Origin: Hermatobates lingyangjiaoensis
Lineage: Eukaryota > Arthropoda > Insecta > Hemiptera > Hermatobatidae
Assembly: GCA_026182355.1 (NCBI GenBank)
Contig: JAPFBL010000008.1
Coordinates: 1,303,501-1,367,500 of the forward strand
Reading direction: 5' to 3'
DNA: 64,000 nt
This document shows positions 24,230-39,200 of the stretch, piece after piece. A model generated the notes under the pieces. That model saw only the letters and a program-made list of their open reading frames with translations. It had not been told where the DNA came from and did not search any database. Every line of letters begins with the position of its first letter. Position 1 is the stretch's first letter. Made by a program: the position numbers and the translations under genes.

Positions 24230-27200
24230 ATGGCGTCCTGTGATATTCAAATTGTTAATCCTTCTGTATTAAGTCGTATTGAAAGGTAGGTACATTTACC
24301 TATATGAAATACATTATTCGAATTTAAATGCAATGAAATAAATCTACTATAATGCGTCGCATTATAATTTTCAATAGTACAGTCGAGACATATATACTAG
24401 TGTTTATTTTGTTTTTTTAGTTTTCTTAATGATCCAGCTTATAGAGAGGCAATTGAAAATTCCTCGAACTATAATACGAGGCTATGCATTGAACGAAGGC
24501 TGAGATTACCATTTCTAGATTCTCAAACAGGTTTGTTTAATTTTTACTTCTTTCCACAGTTTATTTTTTATATGACAATGTATTGAAAGAAGTGTAATAT
24601 TTCTGCTAAATTCAGAGTAATAAAACAGTCGTCGTCAAACAATTTTGCGTGATATATATTTTGAAGGCTAAACACTATACACTTTAGTCTTGATTTCTCT
24701 AATTTCTTTCTGGTCGCAAAACTGTTTAGTAATACAGGTATAAATTGTTTTGTTAGCGATTAACTGAACAGACTAAGGTTAATAGGTGTAACTTAATTTC
24801 ATCCAAAGTGTGGTCTTCCCATGGGATGTGTATCATATTACGTATTAATTTGATATTATTAGTGTTTCCTTGTTTTGTAACTTAATTGAATATAACAATT
24901 TCTTAAAATGTTACTTATTTATGGGGAAATAAATCATTGCGCAAACAGTCATAGTATTTTTTCGATTATTAAGTTAAATAATAATAAATCGCTTTGAGAC
25001 ATTGTAGGTTTTTATTGGAGTTGTCTTTGGCATTAAGGCTTAGCATAATTCAATCTCTACCGTTATTTGCAGAGTATAACATTTGAAGAAAAAGAAAATA
25101 GGAAACTATTATTCTAAAATATACCTTGGTTTCATTTCCCCTTTTGCTTTACTACAAATGAAGGATAAAAACATGAACAAAATTGGGATAGAGGTTTTCA
25201 CGGATTTGCATATTTTGATACCATTTTTTATTATGTCTGTGTATAGGTGGGTATATCCAAAGGTTTTTTGGATACACTTCAGGTCGAAGTATCTCAAAAT
25301 TCTAGAGAACACGGGGATATTTACCACAAGAAAAACTATATATCAGTCAGGTTTTATCAAGGTTTAAGCGGTGCAACTTGCAGAGTTTAAAAGATTTTGG
25401 AAAGATACCCACACAAGTAAATTTAATTCAATATTGATTAATCATCAGACCTCGAAACTTGTGAATCCGTAAAAATCTCTATATACATTTTTTCAAAATC
25501 ATAATTTATAGTAGCTAGAGAAATTTGAACGTAGTTGTGTATTAAGAATACGAAACTGATACATTAAATGTATTAGTGTAAAGAATAGCAAACATCCTAT
25601 GATTGTATATCATACCATACAGTGATTAAACCACAATATGAAATGGGGAAACAAGACTAAGATCTTTTAACCATAACAAGCGATTATTTTTCGCCAGTGT
25701 TCCTGGCGATGAAATTTTTTTTCTTGGATGGTAGGGAGCCAGGTTGTTAACCCAATGACAACGTGCTCACCTCTGGGCTCAATACCCTCCCTTGCCGTCG
25801 ATTTAGTCACACGGGAGGTGAATAAATCAGATCACATCATTCTTGGAGGGGACAATAAGTCGTCGGTCCCGAGCATGTACGATGTCAGGTACTCGTTCAT
25901 AATTCCTTCTGTAAATATACTTGAGTTAAGGCAAATTTAGGATTCCCTATGCAGAATGTTCATTGTGTGGTATCACAGAGGGGTGGATAATCTTTGATCT
26001 ATGTGTGTTCTCTTCTGGGACTGCTACTGCAACTTAACCTAACTGGATATTGTTTTGTTACTTTTTACTGGTCATAAATACGATATGAATGTGTTATGAA
26101 CTCCTAATATGGCTAAGAGGCTTTGCAAAGATAATGGTGATTTGTAATTGACAGACGAATGATCATGTCATAGTAAATCTTGTTCTAATTACCTAATTCA
26201 TTCTAGAAAACAACAAAGATGGTGAAATGGGCATCATTACCTTTTATTTTATTTATTTATTTATTTTTTGGCATTTGTTGATAAGAGAGGTTGGCAGTGA
26301 GTAGGTGATTATTTATCTCATTATCTTATTATCATTAAAATATCTATTCGTATTCATTTAGTGAATGAGAACTTTCATAGTTTTCAGTGACTTCTTTTAG
26401 AATAGGATGTAGAAACTATTTATTTTATTGGTGAATTACTTCTACCTTTTAACTGGTCACCCTGTATTTAACTTTTAATGAGGTTTGTTTTCTTGACCAC
26501 AATTAACTAATAAACACTTTTTCTTCTTCTTGGAGTTTGGTCAGGGTTAATATACGGAATCACCTTTTCGCCATCGTTTCGTCTTTATTTTATTTTAAGA
26601 CATCCTCAGGGCTCTAAACTAACAAATGTCCATTGTTTTTTGTTAGTTTATAGCCCTGAGGATGTCATAAAATAAAGACGAAACGTTGTCGAAAAGGTGA
26701 TTCCGTATATTAACCCTGACCAAACTCCAAGAAGAAGAAAAAGTGTTTAACTTCTAATAAAGAAATTCCCTACTACTACTTAGTTTAAGAATGGTGATCA
26801 TATAAAGTTGTTTGAGGTAACATTCATGCAGAGTAATTTATTTTGTTTTCAAGTAACTCCAATATTTGCAGTTAGTTTATTTTATTGTTGCTTGAAGTAA
26901 CTTTTTCATAATCAAAGAATGTATAGCAGTAGTTCAAAGTTAGTAAAGTATCACTAATAAAAGGAAAAATATAAACTTGCAATCTCTAATTTTCGGTTTC
27001 AACCGTCTTCAGGAGAGTAAATGGAAGGAGACCAGACGCTCGACGCAGCAGTGGTTATTACATTAAATTTACGTTAAAATTGCTAAGTGTGTTTTAGTTA
27101 GCCAAGATTGTAATATTTCCATTGTATTTCCTATTGTCAGTGAATAATTTATGATTTGATTGTTAGGCGTGGCCCAGAATCATTCAACTCTATGGATGCA

Positions 27201-30200
27201 AACAAGAGAAAGGATACCGGGCCTTAATGACGGTCAGGTTTACACCTATCCTTCAAAGAGATGGCGAAAGAAGAGAAGACAGTATCTGATGCAAGCTGGC
27301 CCAATGATGCGGAGGAGTGAGATGGGCTGCGGGGGAGGAAGCAACAGTGTGGTTGATCCAGGCGACTTGCACACGATAAGCACTGTTGAGAATCCAGCAG
27401 CTGCTATTCCCAGTGATGACAGCAAAGACTCTGCGCATAAGGATGATTCCTCTCTGAAAGCTGCTTCTGTAAGTACTTGTAGTATTGTTATCAATCTAAT
27501 ATTCTAATGAATAATCTGTTATTATTAGAAGATTGGAGGCCAGTAGCTTACGTACTCGCCTTTGGACTTGTAGATCCGAGGTTCGATATCCACCTTGGCT
27601 CGCGATTTATTCACGCAAAAAATAAACAAATTCCGAACACGTCATCCCTCGGTTAGGATGTTAAGCTCTTAAATCACGTGCCTGTACGATGTCAGGTACT
27701 CATTAAAGTAAATTCACTTGAGTTAGGCAAAATGTAGGTCTCCCAGTATACAATTATCATTGTGTGGTATCACAAATGACCAATCTTCAACAACCTCTGT
27801 GTGTTGTCTCTTAAGATAGCCGTTACAACGTAACCTAAGGTTATAATTATCAGTTGAGATAAGAAGCATTCCTTGATGAATAGGAATCTCAACTAAAATT
27901 CTTTAAATAGTTCCTTATTTTATATGTTCTTCTGTTCATTGTTCTCAAAATTGCTCATCCTGAATTATTAGAGGATAATGTACATCTAAAAGGTTAGCTA
28001 TGAATAAATCCAAATGGAACAATTAAGACTGAACATTTTACCTTTAATTATCTAGAGGATATTTTAAAATTATATTAATAACATTATTAATTAGTTATTT
28101 ATTTTGGCTTCTGCAAAAGGTTACTTACGGATGATATTTTATACAAGCAACTGCTTGATGTTTTCACAGTTATACTGATTTCGTGATGTATATTGTTATT
28201 TTAAGAATACTTCAAACATGCATATAAAAATATGGTGTTTTCGATGTACGAAGTGGAATATTAGATAGCCGGAGTTTAATTTTTGCGATTTGTCTAGTGG
28301 TTAATGAACTTGTACAGAAGTATCGAGTTTGTAGCTAGGTTTGACCCTATATTTGTTAAGTAGGAAATTTACAAAGCCTTGTTTTCTCTTCTCAGAGAGT
28401 CCATGAAGTTATTGATCTGGAACCTCTAAGATGTCAGATACTCGTTAAAGACTGTTCTGTAAGTGAACTTTATTATGGCAAAATTTAAGACTCATAATGT
28501 AGAGTAGTCAACCCTCATTGATTGTATTTGTATCGTATTTTTGAGTTGGTCAAAATGGTTCATTATTGGCCTGCTCTTCTTATCAACTCCTATCCATTAT
28601 GGATGACTTCCTGCTTATTTGGGGTTGTGATTGCAGCAAGATGCATGGTACTACGATGAATTAGAACTACAAGCAATGGAAGGCTTCGATGAAGGGGACC
28701 AAGATTCCGATTACGATTACGAGGAAACCTACTCCAAGAGACGGAAGAAGAGAGCCCCTGTAGGAAAACCACCAAGAGCTTCAGCTCCCCAAGACTCTCC
28801 GCATCCCAAGAAAGGAACAAAGGTCTCAAGCAGTGCTTACACATGCATAATGAGATATATCTAATATGCCATACATATTTTAAGCGGTTTACATCAGCTG
28901 GTTTTTCGTTTGTATTCGGTCCCTTTTGCTCACCCTGTTCTATATGAAATTTCCAACTCCCTTTACCTGTTCATGTATAAATTAAAATCAAAATTAAACG
29001 AACCTACTGGACAACTAACACACAGACAATTGCAGACAAAACACTTACATATTTCAACATCCGTCATTATTTGGGATTTGGTTGAAATATCCGTCACGCT
29101 GAGGATAAGAAGTGCTCCTCTTGAGAGTCTCTAAGCTATTGGAGAAAGCGTGCACGAATTCGCACTCAGTAGTGTTACTATCTTATAGAGAGAAAAATAA
29201 CTTAAAAAAAAAGTAAGAATTACTGGAATATGTCAGATAAACCCAAAAATAAATGAAAAAATATCAAATGTGAAAAAAAATAAATAAGAAAAACAAAGAG
29301 ATAATATTAAAAGATAATACAAAAAAAATGACGGTATAAATTGAGACTAGGAGTAGAGTGGGCTCCAAGGAGACAAGATTGTGCCTCCTCTGAAGCTCTT
29401 GAAGTACCTGGGGGATCGAGTCAGAACCTCATTAAGGACTTAGACACGGAAGAAACAAAGTCCAAGGGTATTAGAATGGATTGCAAGGGATAGGTTTCTC
29501 CGCTGATGAACGGAAGACCTGTGTCAAATTCATAAGAATAATGTTTAGTAGAAGCCAAACCAACGTAATAATCGTCATTGGGTATGCGGAAGATGGGATT
29601 ATCAGATTATAATAGCTGCCTAGCTCCCTCTGTTTTCCACTTTCTACTTTTTCAACAAGTCATCTTTTATCTTACTAGTTATAATTTATTTTTCAGTTTT
29701 TTTGTTTTATATTTTTTTTTTCAGCTGTCCACTTTAATTATTTATCTTTCATTTTGTGATTCTTTTATTAATATAACAAATTACTTGAAATAAAAAATAA
29801 CATTTGTTTATTTAATTTTTTTAAATTTTAAAACTTTCTATAATGCATATTTTGCTTAGAACCTGGCAACAAGAACTAATTTACATGAACATGAACTAAA
29901 AACACCTAGATGATGTTCGTTTAACATAATTAATGGGAGATGAGCATACATAAGGAAATCACACTTTTCCCCTTGAATGACACAAAGGCGTAAAGCCTGA
30001 GTTGGATGAAAAAATACATTAATATATAACATTAGAGAAGTATTTTTAAGCTGATGATAACTTAAAAATCACGAAACATCGTGTATTATTGTCATAGTTT
30101 GCAAAGTATTCAACATACATGTATTACTCTGAGAGATGAAGTTGCTTTAATTTATTTAAAACTTGAACATAATTTTCCTTTTTCATCATTAGTTACGTAT

Positions 30201-33200
30201 TTATTTAACAGAAGCTTCACTTTCTGCTAGTAGACTGAAGTGCTCCCTTTTCTAATTAAGAAATAAAGTTGACCATATGACTTTAAATAAATATAGTTTT
30301 ATTTTTTATAATAATACATTTATTATCCTTAGTGTTATTACGGAAAAAAGATAACATCATAGACAAGTAGCACAAAGAAAACCTCATATTGTGGAGTTAT
30401 TTTAGCATGAGGGGATATGAAGTTGTATACTTCCTTAGTTGCGTAAGACCTATTTCTAGCAGTTTCCAAACAAGTTATATTCAGTAAAATAATGAGGTAA
30501 CAATGCAATATCTTTTTGCTTGTCAGCTGTATCAATCATGTTTGTTTCCACAAAAAATAGTAAACATATATCTGTCTTATGTAGTTAGTTTATTAATTAG
30601 TTGAAATTTTGCGAGTACAAATATTTTTTGTCATTAATATTAGAAACAAGTAAACCGTCTTATCTCGTATAATGCGTTTGTAGTTTTCCGACAAGTTTTG
30701 GGTGTTACGTCCTTCCAGTTATTTTTTGAAAATAGGTAACACCCGAAACCGGTCGGAAAACTCCAAAGCATTATGCGAGGTAAGACGGTTATTTGTTTCT
30801 AATATTAATAATAATAATTTCAGTAGTACTAACAATAAGCATGCATTTTTTCACTTATTGTTCATTTGATTTGTTTATATGTTTAATTGTTTAGATGACA
30901 TCATTATTAACAAATGACAACAATTGATTGTTTGTTGTTGCAGGGCACTGGGCAAGGACGAGGTAGAAAGAAAGGACTTTCTTATGACGCTAGCGATACA
31001 GAGAAGCCGTTCTGTTGCGACCGTCAGTATTTCCTCTCAACTAATTTCTTGCTAGTGGATGAAGACGTGTGGGGCTCAACTTTGTCTTTGTCATGATACA
31101 ATGTTGTACCTTCACATTTGTTTTTCTTCTCTAATTTCCCCCTTTCTCTTTTCTTCCTTTATATTGGCCTAGAGGGCACTTTGCAAGTAATCAGATTAAT
31201 AACTAACCCATATATAAGCTATGTGACTGATAGTGCCTTTGCACCCAATATTGCATGCTTTGCCTCTCAACTTATATTTCAAAATGCCGATATTATTTTC
31301 CATTCCTTTAAATAAACCTTTACATATTATTTATCTAATGCTGTTTTTTAAGTCTGGAATTCATCTTTTTTTGCTAAATGTTTTTTATTTTTGGTTCTAT
31401 TTAAGTAAGAGACTAATAGGAGAATGTTGTTATTTATTTGTGTAGATATTCCTAATCAAACAATTTATTTCTTAATTTAATATTATTACTAGGTTGATAT
31501 ATAAATATGGATGAATTTAATAGATTTTCTTGTTTCATTGTATTTTCTTGTCTTTTAGTTTTAGGTTTTATGATATTCATACAAAGGTTTAAAAAGATTA
31601 CATACAGTTAGAGAGTTATTGAATATGACTTCGTTTGTTGATGACCATATCAGTTATATCTACCGCAGTTTTTATATTTTATTTACAAGATCTTGAGCCT
31701 TGGTCGGGTACAGTAATCACAACTAAGCTAAGTTTAAGTTAACCGTCAGGGTTGGGTTCTCTTCTCGTCAGTCCAAATACAAATCTGCTTGATTTTTCAA
31801 TGAAGACCAGGAGTCTCTCCTTATGTTGATGGTGTTTTCACCTAGCGACATATGTGCAGGACTACAATTATTTCCAAACATATATAGTAACTGATTCCAG
31901 AACTTATTCAAGCAAAGTAGTATATCATTGATAGCAAATACAGTAGGTTGTAGTTTATAACGAATTGTTAATAATACATAGTAATCAGATTTTTGCTAAA
32001 TATATATTAATGTAATAAAAATATATTTTTAACATTAGGACTGATAATTAGTCTAGGTGTGATGTGCTTTTGTCTAACCGACCCAACGAGATGGTTATAA
32101 TGTATATATGCAAATACATTACATAATCTATGCTTTATTTCATATTTCGTGCATATATGTAATTAAGTGAAGTTGAGCTCAAAATTTTTGACAAAATTTT
32201 TCTTTTTTTTGAGTTTGTTAAAGTGAGTCTTTTAGTTAGAAACTCTTCGAAGAATTAATTCACAGATTTTCACTACAATGCTTGCTGACTTGACATCTAC
32301 TCTAAAGAGCTATTATTTTAAAGGTTTCACATACATGTCATTATAAGTTAATGGTGCAGTTAAATATTTTCGCCCTGTTTAGTTTCGTTACAATTAATTT
32401 ATTCCTACTTAACCAGGCTAGCAAATGAAGTATTAACTAATTTATTTAGTGATTTTAAAGTAAAAGCTTATACTTTTGTGTCAGACATTGCGTTAATCAA
32501 TCAAAAATTGTATTACTATTTTTATTTTAATTTAATTTTTGAAACATATATTTTCAAGAAACTTTAAAAAGTTATAATGTGATTTTAAGGATGATAATTT
32601 ATAATATTGGTCAATTTATTAGCATAGCATTATGAAGAAATCACAACATCCTATACACGGTTAGAATTACGTTTCAAATTAGTTTAATTGTTTGAAATGA
32701 CAATCCAAATACCGTATTCAGGTATTCCAAAGTAACCATAAATAATTTATGATACAATCGTCAATATTGTACTCATAAATGTGATATCTTCGTGTATTCA
32801 GTAGGTGTAAAGTTTGATAACGTACGTGCATTCCACCACCCTTACGTCTTTTGTAATACCATTATGGAAAAATGTTTAGCTTCTTAATTAACATTAAATT
32901 TTAAGTTGAACTAATTCGATAAACTTTCAAACCTTCTACTCTAAAGTAATAGTGTTTATAATTAAAATTTACATTAATAATTATTAATTGTTCAGCACAA
33001 TAAAACTTGTTTTGTATAGAATCTTTCAAAAGTCATAATTTAAAAAAAAATAAGCCAGTGGAATAGGTATGAATACATAATTTCCATTCTTTGATTTAAC
33101 TGATATATCTGTGTTAAAACTTTTAAAGAGATTTTATTTTAGTTACCTTTTGAACAATTTTCTTTTCGTTGTTCTTACTATTGGACGTATTTATTTTGTT

Positions 33201-36200
33201 CCAAAATACATTCCGGTGTTGGTTAATAAACTAAGCATAAACTTATTACATTATGTATATATAAATTAATATGTATTCAATATCTTGTTTTTTCGGTTAC
33301 TGTTTTCCTGATTCAGATGGTTTTTAAAGATGATGATGATATTCATTGTATGTTTTTTTTTCAATTTAGGTAGAATTGTTGCTTATTATTGTAAAAATTA
33401 TTTTAATTCATTTATTAGATCTGTTCAGAAGTTATATAAGTAACTAAGGTAAACATTAAAAATAAAACAGATTAAAGTGGTTTGTGGCTAATGAAGGATC
33501 TATTTTGTTCAATAGTTTTAAATATATCTTTAGTTTCAACTCTGAAGTAAATGTTTTTGTAGTTTAATCTTATGTTTCACACGGTCTTTCCACTTTCTGT
33601 TAGTAGCGGAAGTTGGACTGATTGCGGGATACAGTTTTTGTCCATTGTGATAAGTGCAAAGACATGTTAAATTTACTTTTTAAATAATTGTTTACAGATT
33701 TAAACTGTTGAGAAAAACAGTTTTATTTGGTAATTAGCAAAACATAATTACCATAGTGCTGGCATTATACTAGGTTGGGATAATCTTATCCAGAAACAAT
33801 AGATTTAATTTGAAAGCTCTTTATATATCTTAGTGATTTTTATAATTAACATTATAATTAAGTAATAATTAGTAATTAATTATCATCTCAACCATGCAGT
33901 CCCCATCTGAATCGGGAAAGAGGTGTAACCGTCAATCACAATATGAAATAAATATTTTGTAATAAATTAATTGGGGTGGTTGGTTTAAGGTTTTGTCCTA
34001 TCAACAACTAGAGCAACAACCTAAAGATATGTTACGTCATACTCATCTACCAAAATCACATTTATGATTTAGTTTTGACTGTTCTCACAATATGAGTACG
34101 GGAAATGGTCTTAGTATGAATTAGTTTTCGTTAATTAATACTGAATAACTCCAATTACGGATTGCACAACTAAGAAGTTTTCGCGTTATTGCTTGTTAGC
34201 TCTTGTATAAAGCTGTATGAATCCTGTAGGTCTTGTGATTATCTTTTACTATCTTTTTAAACAAGACACGTCTGAAGATGAAGGGTATATTTCTGTTTTG
34301 CGAGTTAGAGGAGTCGTTTTCTCTGCTGGTGTGTGTTGAGTAGTGTAAGTTGCGAAGAGTGGTCTGGAGGTGTTGGTGGTGGTGGAAGGCCGGTGTGACT
34401 GGGGTTTGTTACAGTGTGCGGTGCCAGGTACAAGACCCGCCCGGGCCTCACCTACCACTACACGCACTCGCACAAGGAGAAGAGCACGAGTGGGGCCAAC
34501 GCTGCCGCCGCCGCCGCCCCGCCCACCAACGGCACCGCCACGTCCTCCACCATGACGGGGCTGCTCTCGGGCGGCACACTGCTCACCTCCAGCGCCGCCT
34601 CTGCTGGCCTCATGCCCACCGCCCCCGACTCGGTCGTCCAGCTAGAAGATGTCCCTCCCAACGCCTCGCCGCCGCCTCCCTTGCCTACTGCCTGGACCAA
34701 GTTCCAAGACACCTACCTCACTTATCTTAACACTCCTGGTAGGAACAAACCCTCTCTCTATCTCAACTTGCTTTGCCTGCATCGCTTGAACCTTTTAACT
34801 TCTGCACTTGTGTGTTTCAGTTTTATGCTTAAATTACACTGTTGTTTAACACAACATATTTGATACATACTTTGTCTATTAATTACTAGTATTTCAATAT
34901 GATTAAAGCTATTTAGGCATTGATCTTATCATTTTTCTTTTTAAAAAGCAGGCGTTTTAACTTTGGTGTTTACTTCATGAGAAACTTTCTTTTCGGAAAA
35001 TCTTTTAATACTTCATTTTACATTCTGTACTCACAAGGAGTTGAAAATAATAAACAGCCCTCTAATGACTTAAAAATAATAAATATTAATTCGTTCTCTT
35101 CTACAACTCCTTGTATTCTGAAGTGTATATATCGTAAACTTCAAAGAACTAGAAATGCTATTGAAAAAACTTGGAGCTGTCATATTTGTTAGAAATCACT
35201 AAGTCACTGATGTTACATAAGGAAGACTAATTTGATATGTATACGTTATGAATCTTATAAATATTCTTATCAAGTAAGATAATTTGATAAATCTTGTACA
35301 AATTCTTTTTAAGATTAATATAGGTATACAACTGGACATGTCTTCTACTGTTGATCACGATTAATCTGGTTACAGTCACATAAAAGTTTAATTTTACTTA
35401 TCTGTTTACTCATTATGTATCTATAACTATTATGAGTGTTGTCATAAATTACAATTGAATGTGAATGGCTGGATCTCCTACATATGTCTCTCTATTAATT
35501 AGCGATTTCAACATTGAAGAAGAGTATCGCACAGAGGAAAGTATCACACTTACAAACTCAAATTTTTGGGCAATTCGTCTTCTGGAGAAAAGAGAAAGGG
35601 AAGTAACCCGTTAGGTTACTTGCCGTTACGCCTTTTCCCCTGAAGACGGATTGTCCGAAATTTTGAGTTTGTTAGTGTGTTTATTTACTCTGTGTATTAC
35701 TCTTATTCGATTTTGAACTCGTATTGAATCCAGTTTAGATCCTCTTTCCGATTTTTAAGTGAATCTCGATTAATTAGGATATATATGTATATTAAACAGT
35801 CATTTTCGGCTGATTAAGGTTCTTTGAGGGTAATTGCAGTTGAATTATGCCAACGGTTGTTGACCCATGTACACAAGTTCCCATGAGACCACCAAAGTTG
35901 AGAAACATCGGGCATAGTTAGCACTTGGATGAGAAACGCTGCTTACCTTTGGCGTCTCCAGTAATATGGCTCGCCCATGAGTTAAAGAGTGTCGAATCAT
36001 GCACGTATTCATACTGCCCACAATTCTTGTAAGGCACAAAAGATGCAGTCTTATGACATCAAGTCTGTAACATTATACAATGCCAGTGGTTTGCCCAAAT
36101 GTATAACGGATAGCTGAATTGCACACTTCGGTTGTGTAAACTTAGATTTTGTTAACGAATTTGTCGTTAACTATTCAATTTAAACAATTTTGTTTTTAAG

Positions 36201-39200
36201 CATTTGCTGTAGTTATTACATCTGCCTAATTGTTTACTTCTCATGGAGCGGAGGTAATTTGTTTTCATCTTTTATAGCAGGAAGTTCAGGTTACATTAAT
36301 TTTCTGAGTAATGGGGAGCATATTTATATTGTTCAATAATAGCATGTATTAACTTTGAACATAGTAATTAAAAAAAAAAGGATAATGGTACAGTTGTAGT
36401 TGAAAATATTAGGGCATAAAGTTAATGACCTACCTCCTTAATTTAGTTAACATTACAACTGATAGTCAGCCGTATATTTGAAATATGTAGTAATATTAAT
36501 ATAATATGGAATATTAATATGTTCTTTAATATTAAAATAATGGTCGTGTGAATTTATTTAAATACTTTATGTTGATAAGAGTGTAATTTTTTGATTAAGC
36601 CTTTTATATTGCATTGTAGGATTAATGCAAAGTTATTTTCATTTAGTTGTTTTTTTTACTGGAAAAATATTTTTCAGTTATTTTTATGATATTTACTGCG
36701 AATTCTGACGAAAAAACCCACAAACTTTACAGTGTACACCTCAGGATTGGGGTAGATGTTTGTAGTTAAAGTCCTTTCATTTGAAATATAAAATTAAATC
36801 CTTAGTTATCATTATGTTTAACAAACCAACTTTATCCTTAAGAGTGATTGTGCACCACTCATACGCATTTAGTAATGAACATCTTTACTTGGATGTACCT
36901 ACCCATGTCGAACTCAGCATTCATGTTGATGACACCTTATGCTGCTGTATTGGATGAAATTGAGAACTGTAGTACGCTTATACATTCGGGTTCATTGCTC
37001 TTTCCTTTTCTTTATTTGGGAGCCAATATATATAAGTGCCTTACTCGTTTTTGTTTGGAAGACAGTATGTCTATTATCATAGAGTCTATGATAAGTCGTA
37101 AAGGCATTGATACCAACTGAAGTTACTGAAAGTTCATTTTGCAAAATTATTTAGGTCTTTAGATTAGTTGTTACGCTGTTATTAAAACAAGTGTGTCAGA
37201 TGTTTTTATTCTTTTATTCGTAGATGAAGACTGCTTTTCGCAGTAAACAACCGAGAGTATCATTTAAAAATCTAGCAATATCCGTAACAGTAAATAGTAA
37301 ACAACAACGCCCAACCACCACAAAAATCAAAAATAGAAAGGGAACAGGAGTTCACTGTAAAGTTAGGCTAATGTTTTCTGCCAAACATCATTTAACACAG
37401 AGGGACTGTGCAACCTCTATTGGCAGAACGACTGAGGCTTTTTGCTGAGCAGCGGGCAACTGGGACCTTACGCATGGACCTGTAAACTCTACTTCCATTG
37501 GTCAGCATCGCAACGAATCATATTCTTTTATTTGTAGATGAATTGCATATTACCTTAAAAAAAAATGGTGGACTGTTTCGATAATGGCAGGATGTACCAA
37601 GGTTTACAATGAATCACATCCTATTCAAAATTATTTCTTTAATTTTTTTTATAACTGATGGGGGTAAGCTATTGGGTCCTGTTTGTGTTAGAAATGTTTA
37701 CATTAATATATGTATACTTGGTTATTCGTAGTATGACTAGCTGAAATATTACTAATTAATAGCCTCAAAACCATAACTAATCATTTGGATAAATGGTGTA
37801 TAGTTGATGTAAACATGTAAAATAGGCGTCATTTTCTAAATGCAGCTTTTAATGTTGTTAGTGGTACTCTGCACTGGTCCTTAGACTGGCAGTTTGAATT
37901 ATTTTGTAGTCTCTGTTACTAGGTTCCACGATCTAAGAAGGTTACGATTCAATATGATAAACCACTAAACGCACTTTTATGTCTGATATAAGGTTATTAA
38001 TTTCGAGAGCACAAACATTTCCGGATACTTAATAATATTTAATGTAAATTCTTCAGTTTTTTCTATTCCATATTAAGTGTTACTTGGACTCAATTAAGAG
38101 TTGCTTATAATTCTGCAGGTTTGACAGATGGTGTAGTAAAAAGATGTGCAGTAGTTTAGAGAATTTAGTTACCGATAGAAACACTGAGAAAGTGGGAAAC
38201 AGATCAAACTTTATGTAAAGAATAGCTGTTTTACACAACACTAATTCAAATTGTATTTAAACAGTAAAATGATTTTTTTGTAAGTAACAAAAAAATGAGA
38301 AGGATTTCTCTTTGTGGTTATTATAAATATTGAATAGAAAAAAAACCTTGATTAGACACAGACTATGCACTCGCATATGCAGGCGACAGTGACAATATAA
38401 ATATATCTTAGTTTCAATTATTGGTCATTTTTATCCTAACTTAGCTATACGTATGGATCAATAGTTACATGAAAACCATTCTGACATCACAACATTTATC
38501 AGATTTTTCTATGATGATTGCCTAGGGTAAATATATTTCTATGATTATTTCTTTAATTTTTACATGTATTAATTGATTTAAACAAAATTGTTGGATTGCA
38601 TGTCTTTTTTGTTTTATGCAATATTTTTTTTTATGTTAGTTTAATATGGAGGATTAAACGTGGTATTTGTTTTGGACGAGTTGTCAGACTGACAGCTTGG
38701 GGGTGGATGATGAGTGTTATATATTTTTGTGATGATGATACTTGCTTCAATTGGCTTGAGGAAGCAAACAGAACTGTTGGGATATTTCCATTTCATAACT
38801 TTATTTTGTTAGACCCTGCTGAACCGAAGTCTGAAGCTTTTACTGTTTGCCAGAAATAGGCAAAGAAGAAAAAAAAAAGGAACCAATAAAGATTGACTAT
38901 TTAAGATTGAATGAAAACATTCAAAGTGTTAGTCTTGAATTAAGTAACCTTCTATGAAGAGCTATCATTTTAACCATTAGATCTTAACAGTGATGCGAGG
39001 AGGGTAATGTGAAATTATTAAGAGATCACTTAAAAATTTGTTTTTTTCCCAAAATAAACCCTTAAAATGTCTATCTTAAAAAACCCTAGAAGAGAATGGC
39101 CAGTTCTATACCATATCCCCTTTGAATGTCAAACACTACATTAATATAGTAATAAACCCCATGGTTTATTCCCAACCTTGTTACAGTAGCCTGATCAAAT

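Noticed and set aside
29985..30120. CTGATGAT...CACGAAACATCGTG as a hammerhead-like motif
   Set aside because: Stem II does not pair and the stem III candidate is not a palindrome, so it is at best a decayed relic.
34350..34730. Long open frames overlapping DPF exon 6 in other frames and on the minus strand
   Set aside because: They follow from the high GC content of the exon; only the frame that joins exon 5 and exon 7 carries the DPF sequence.
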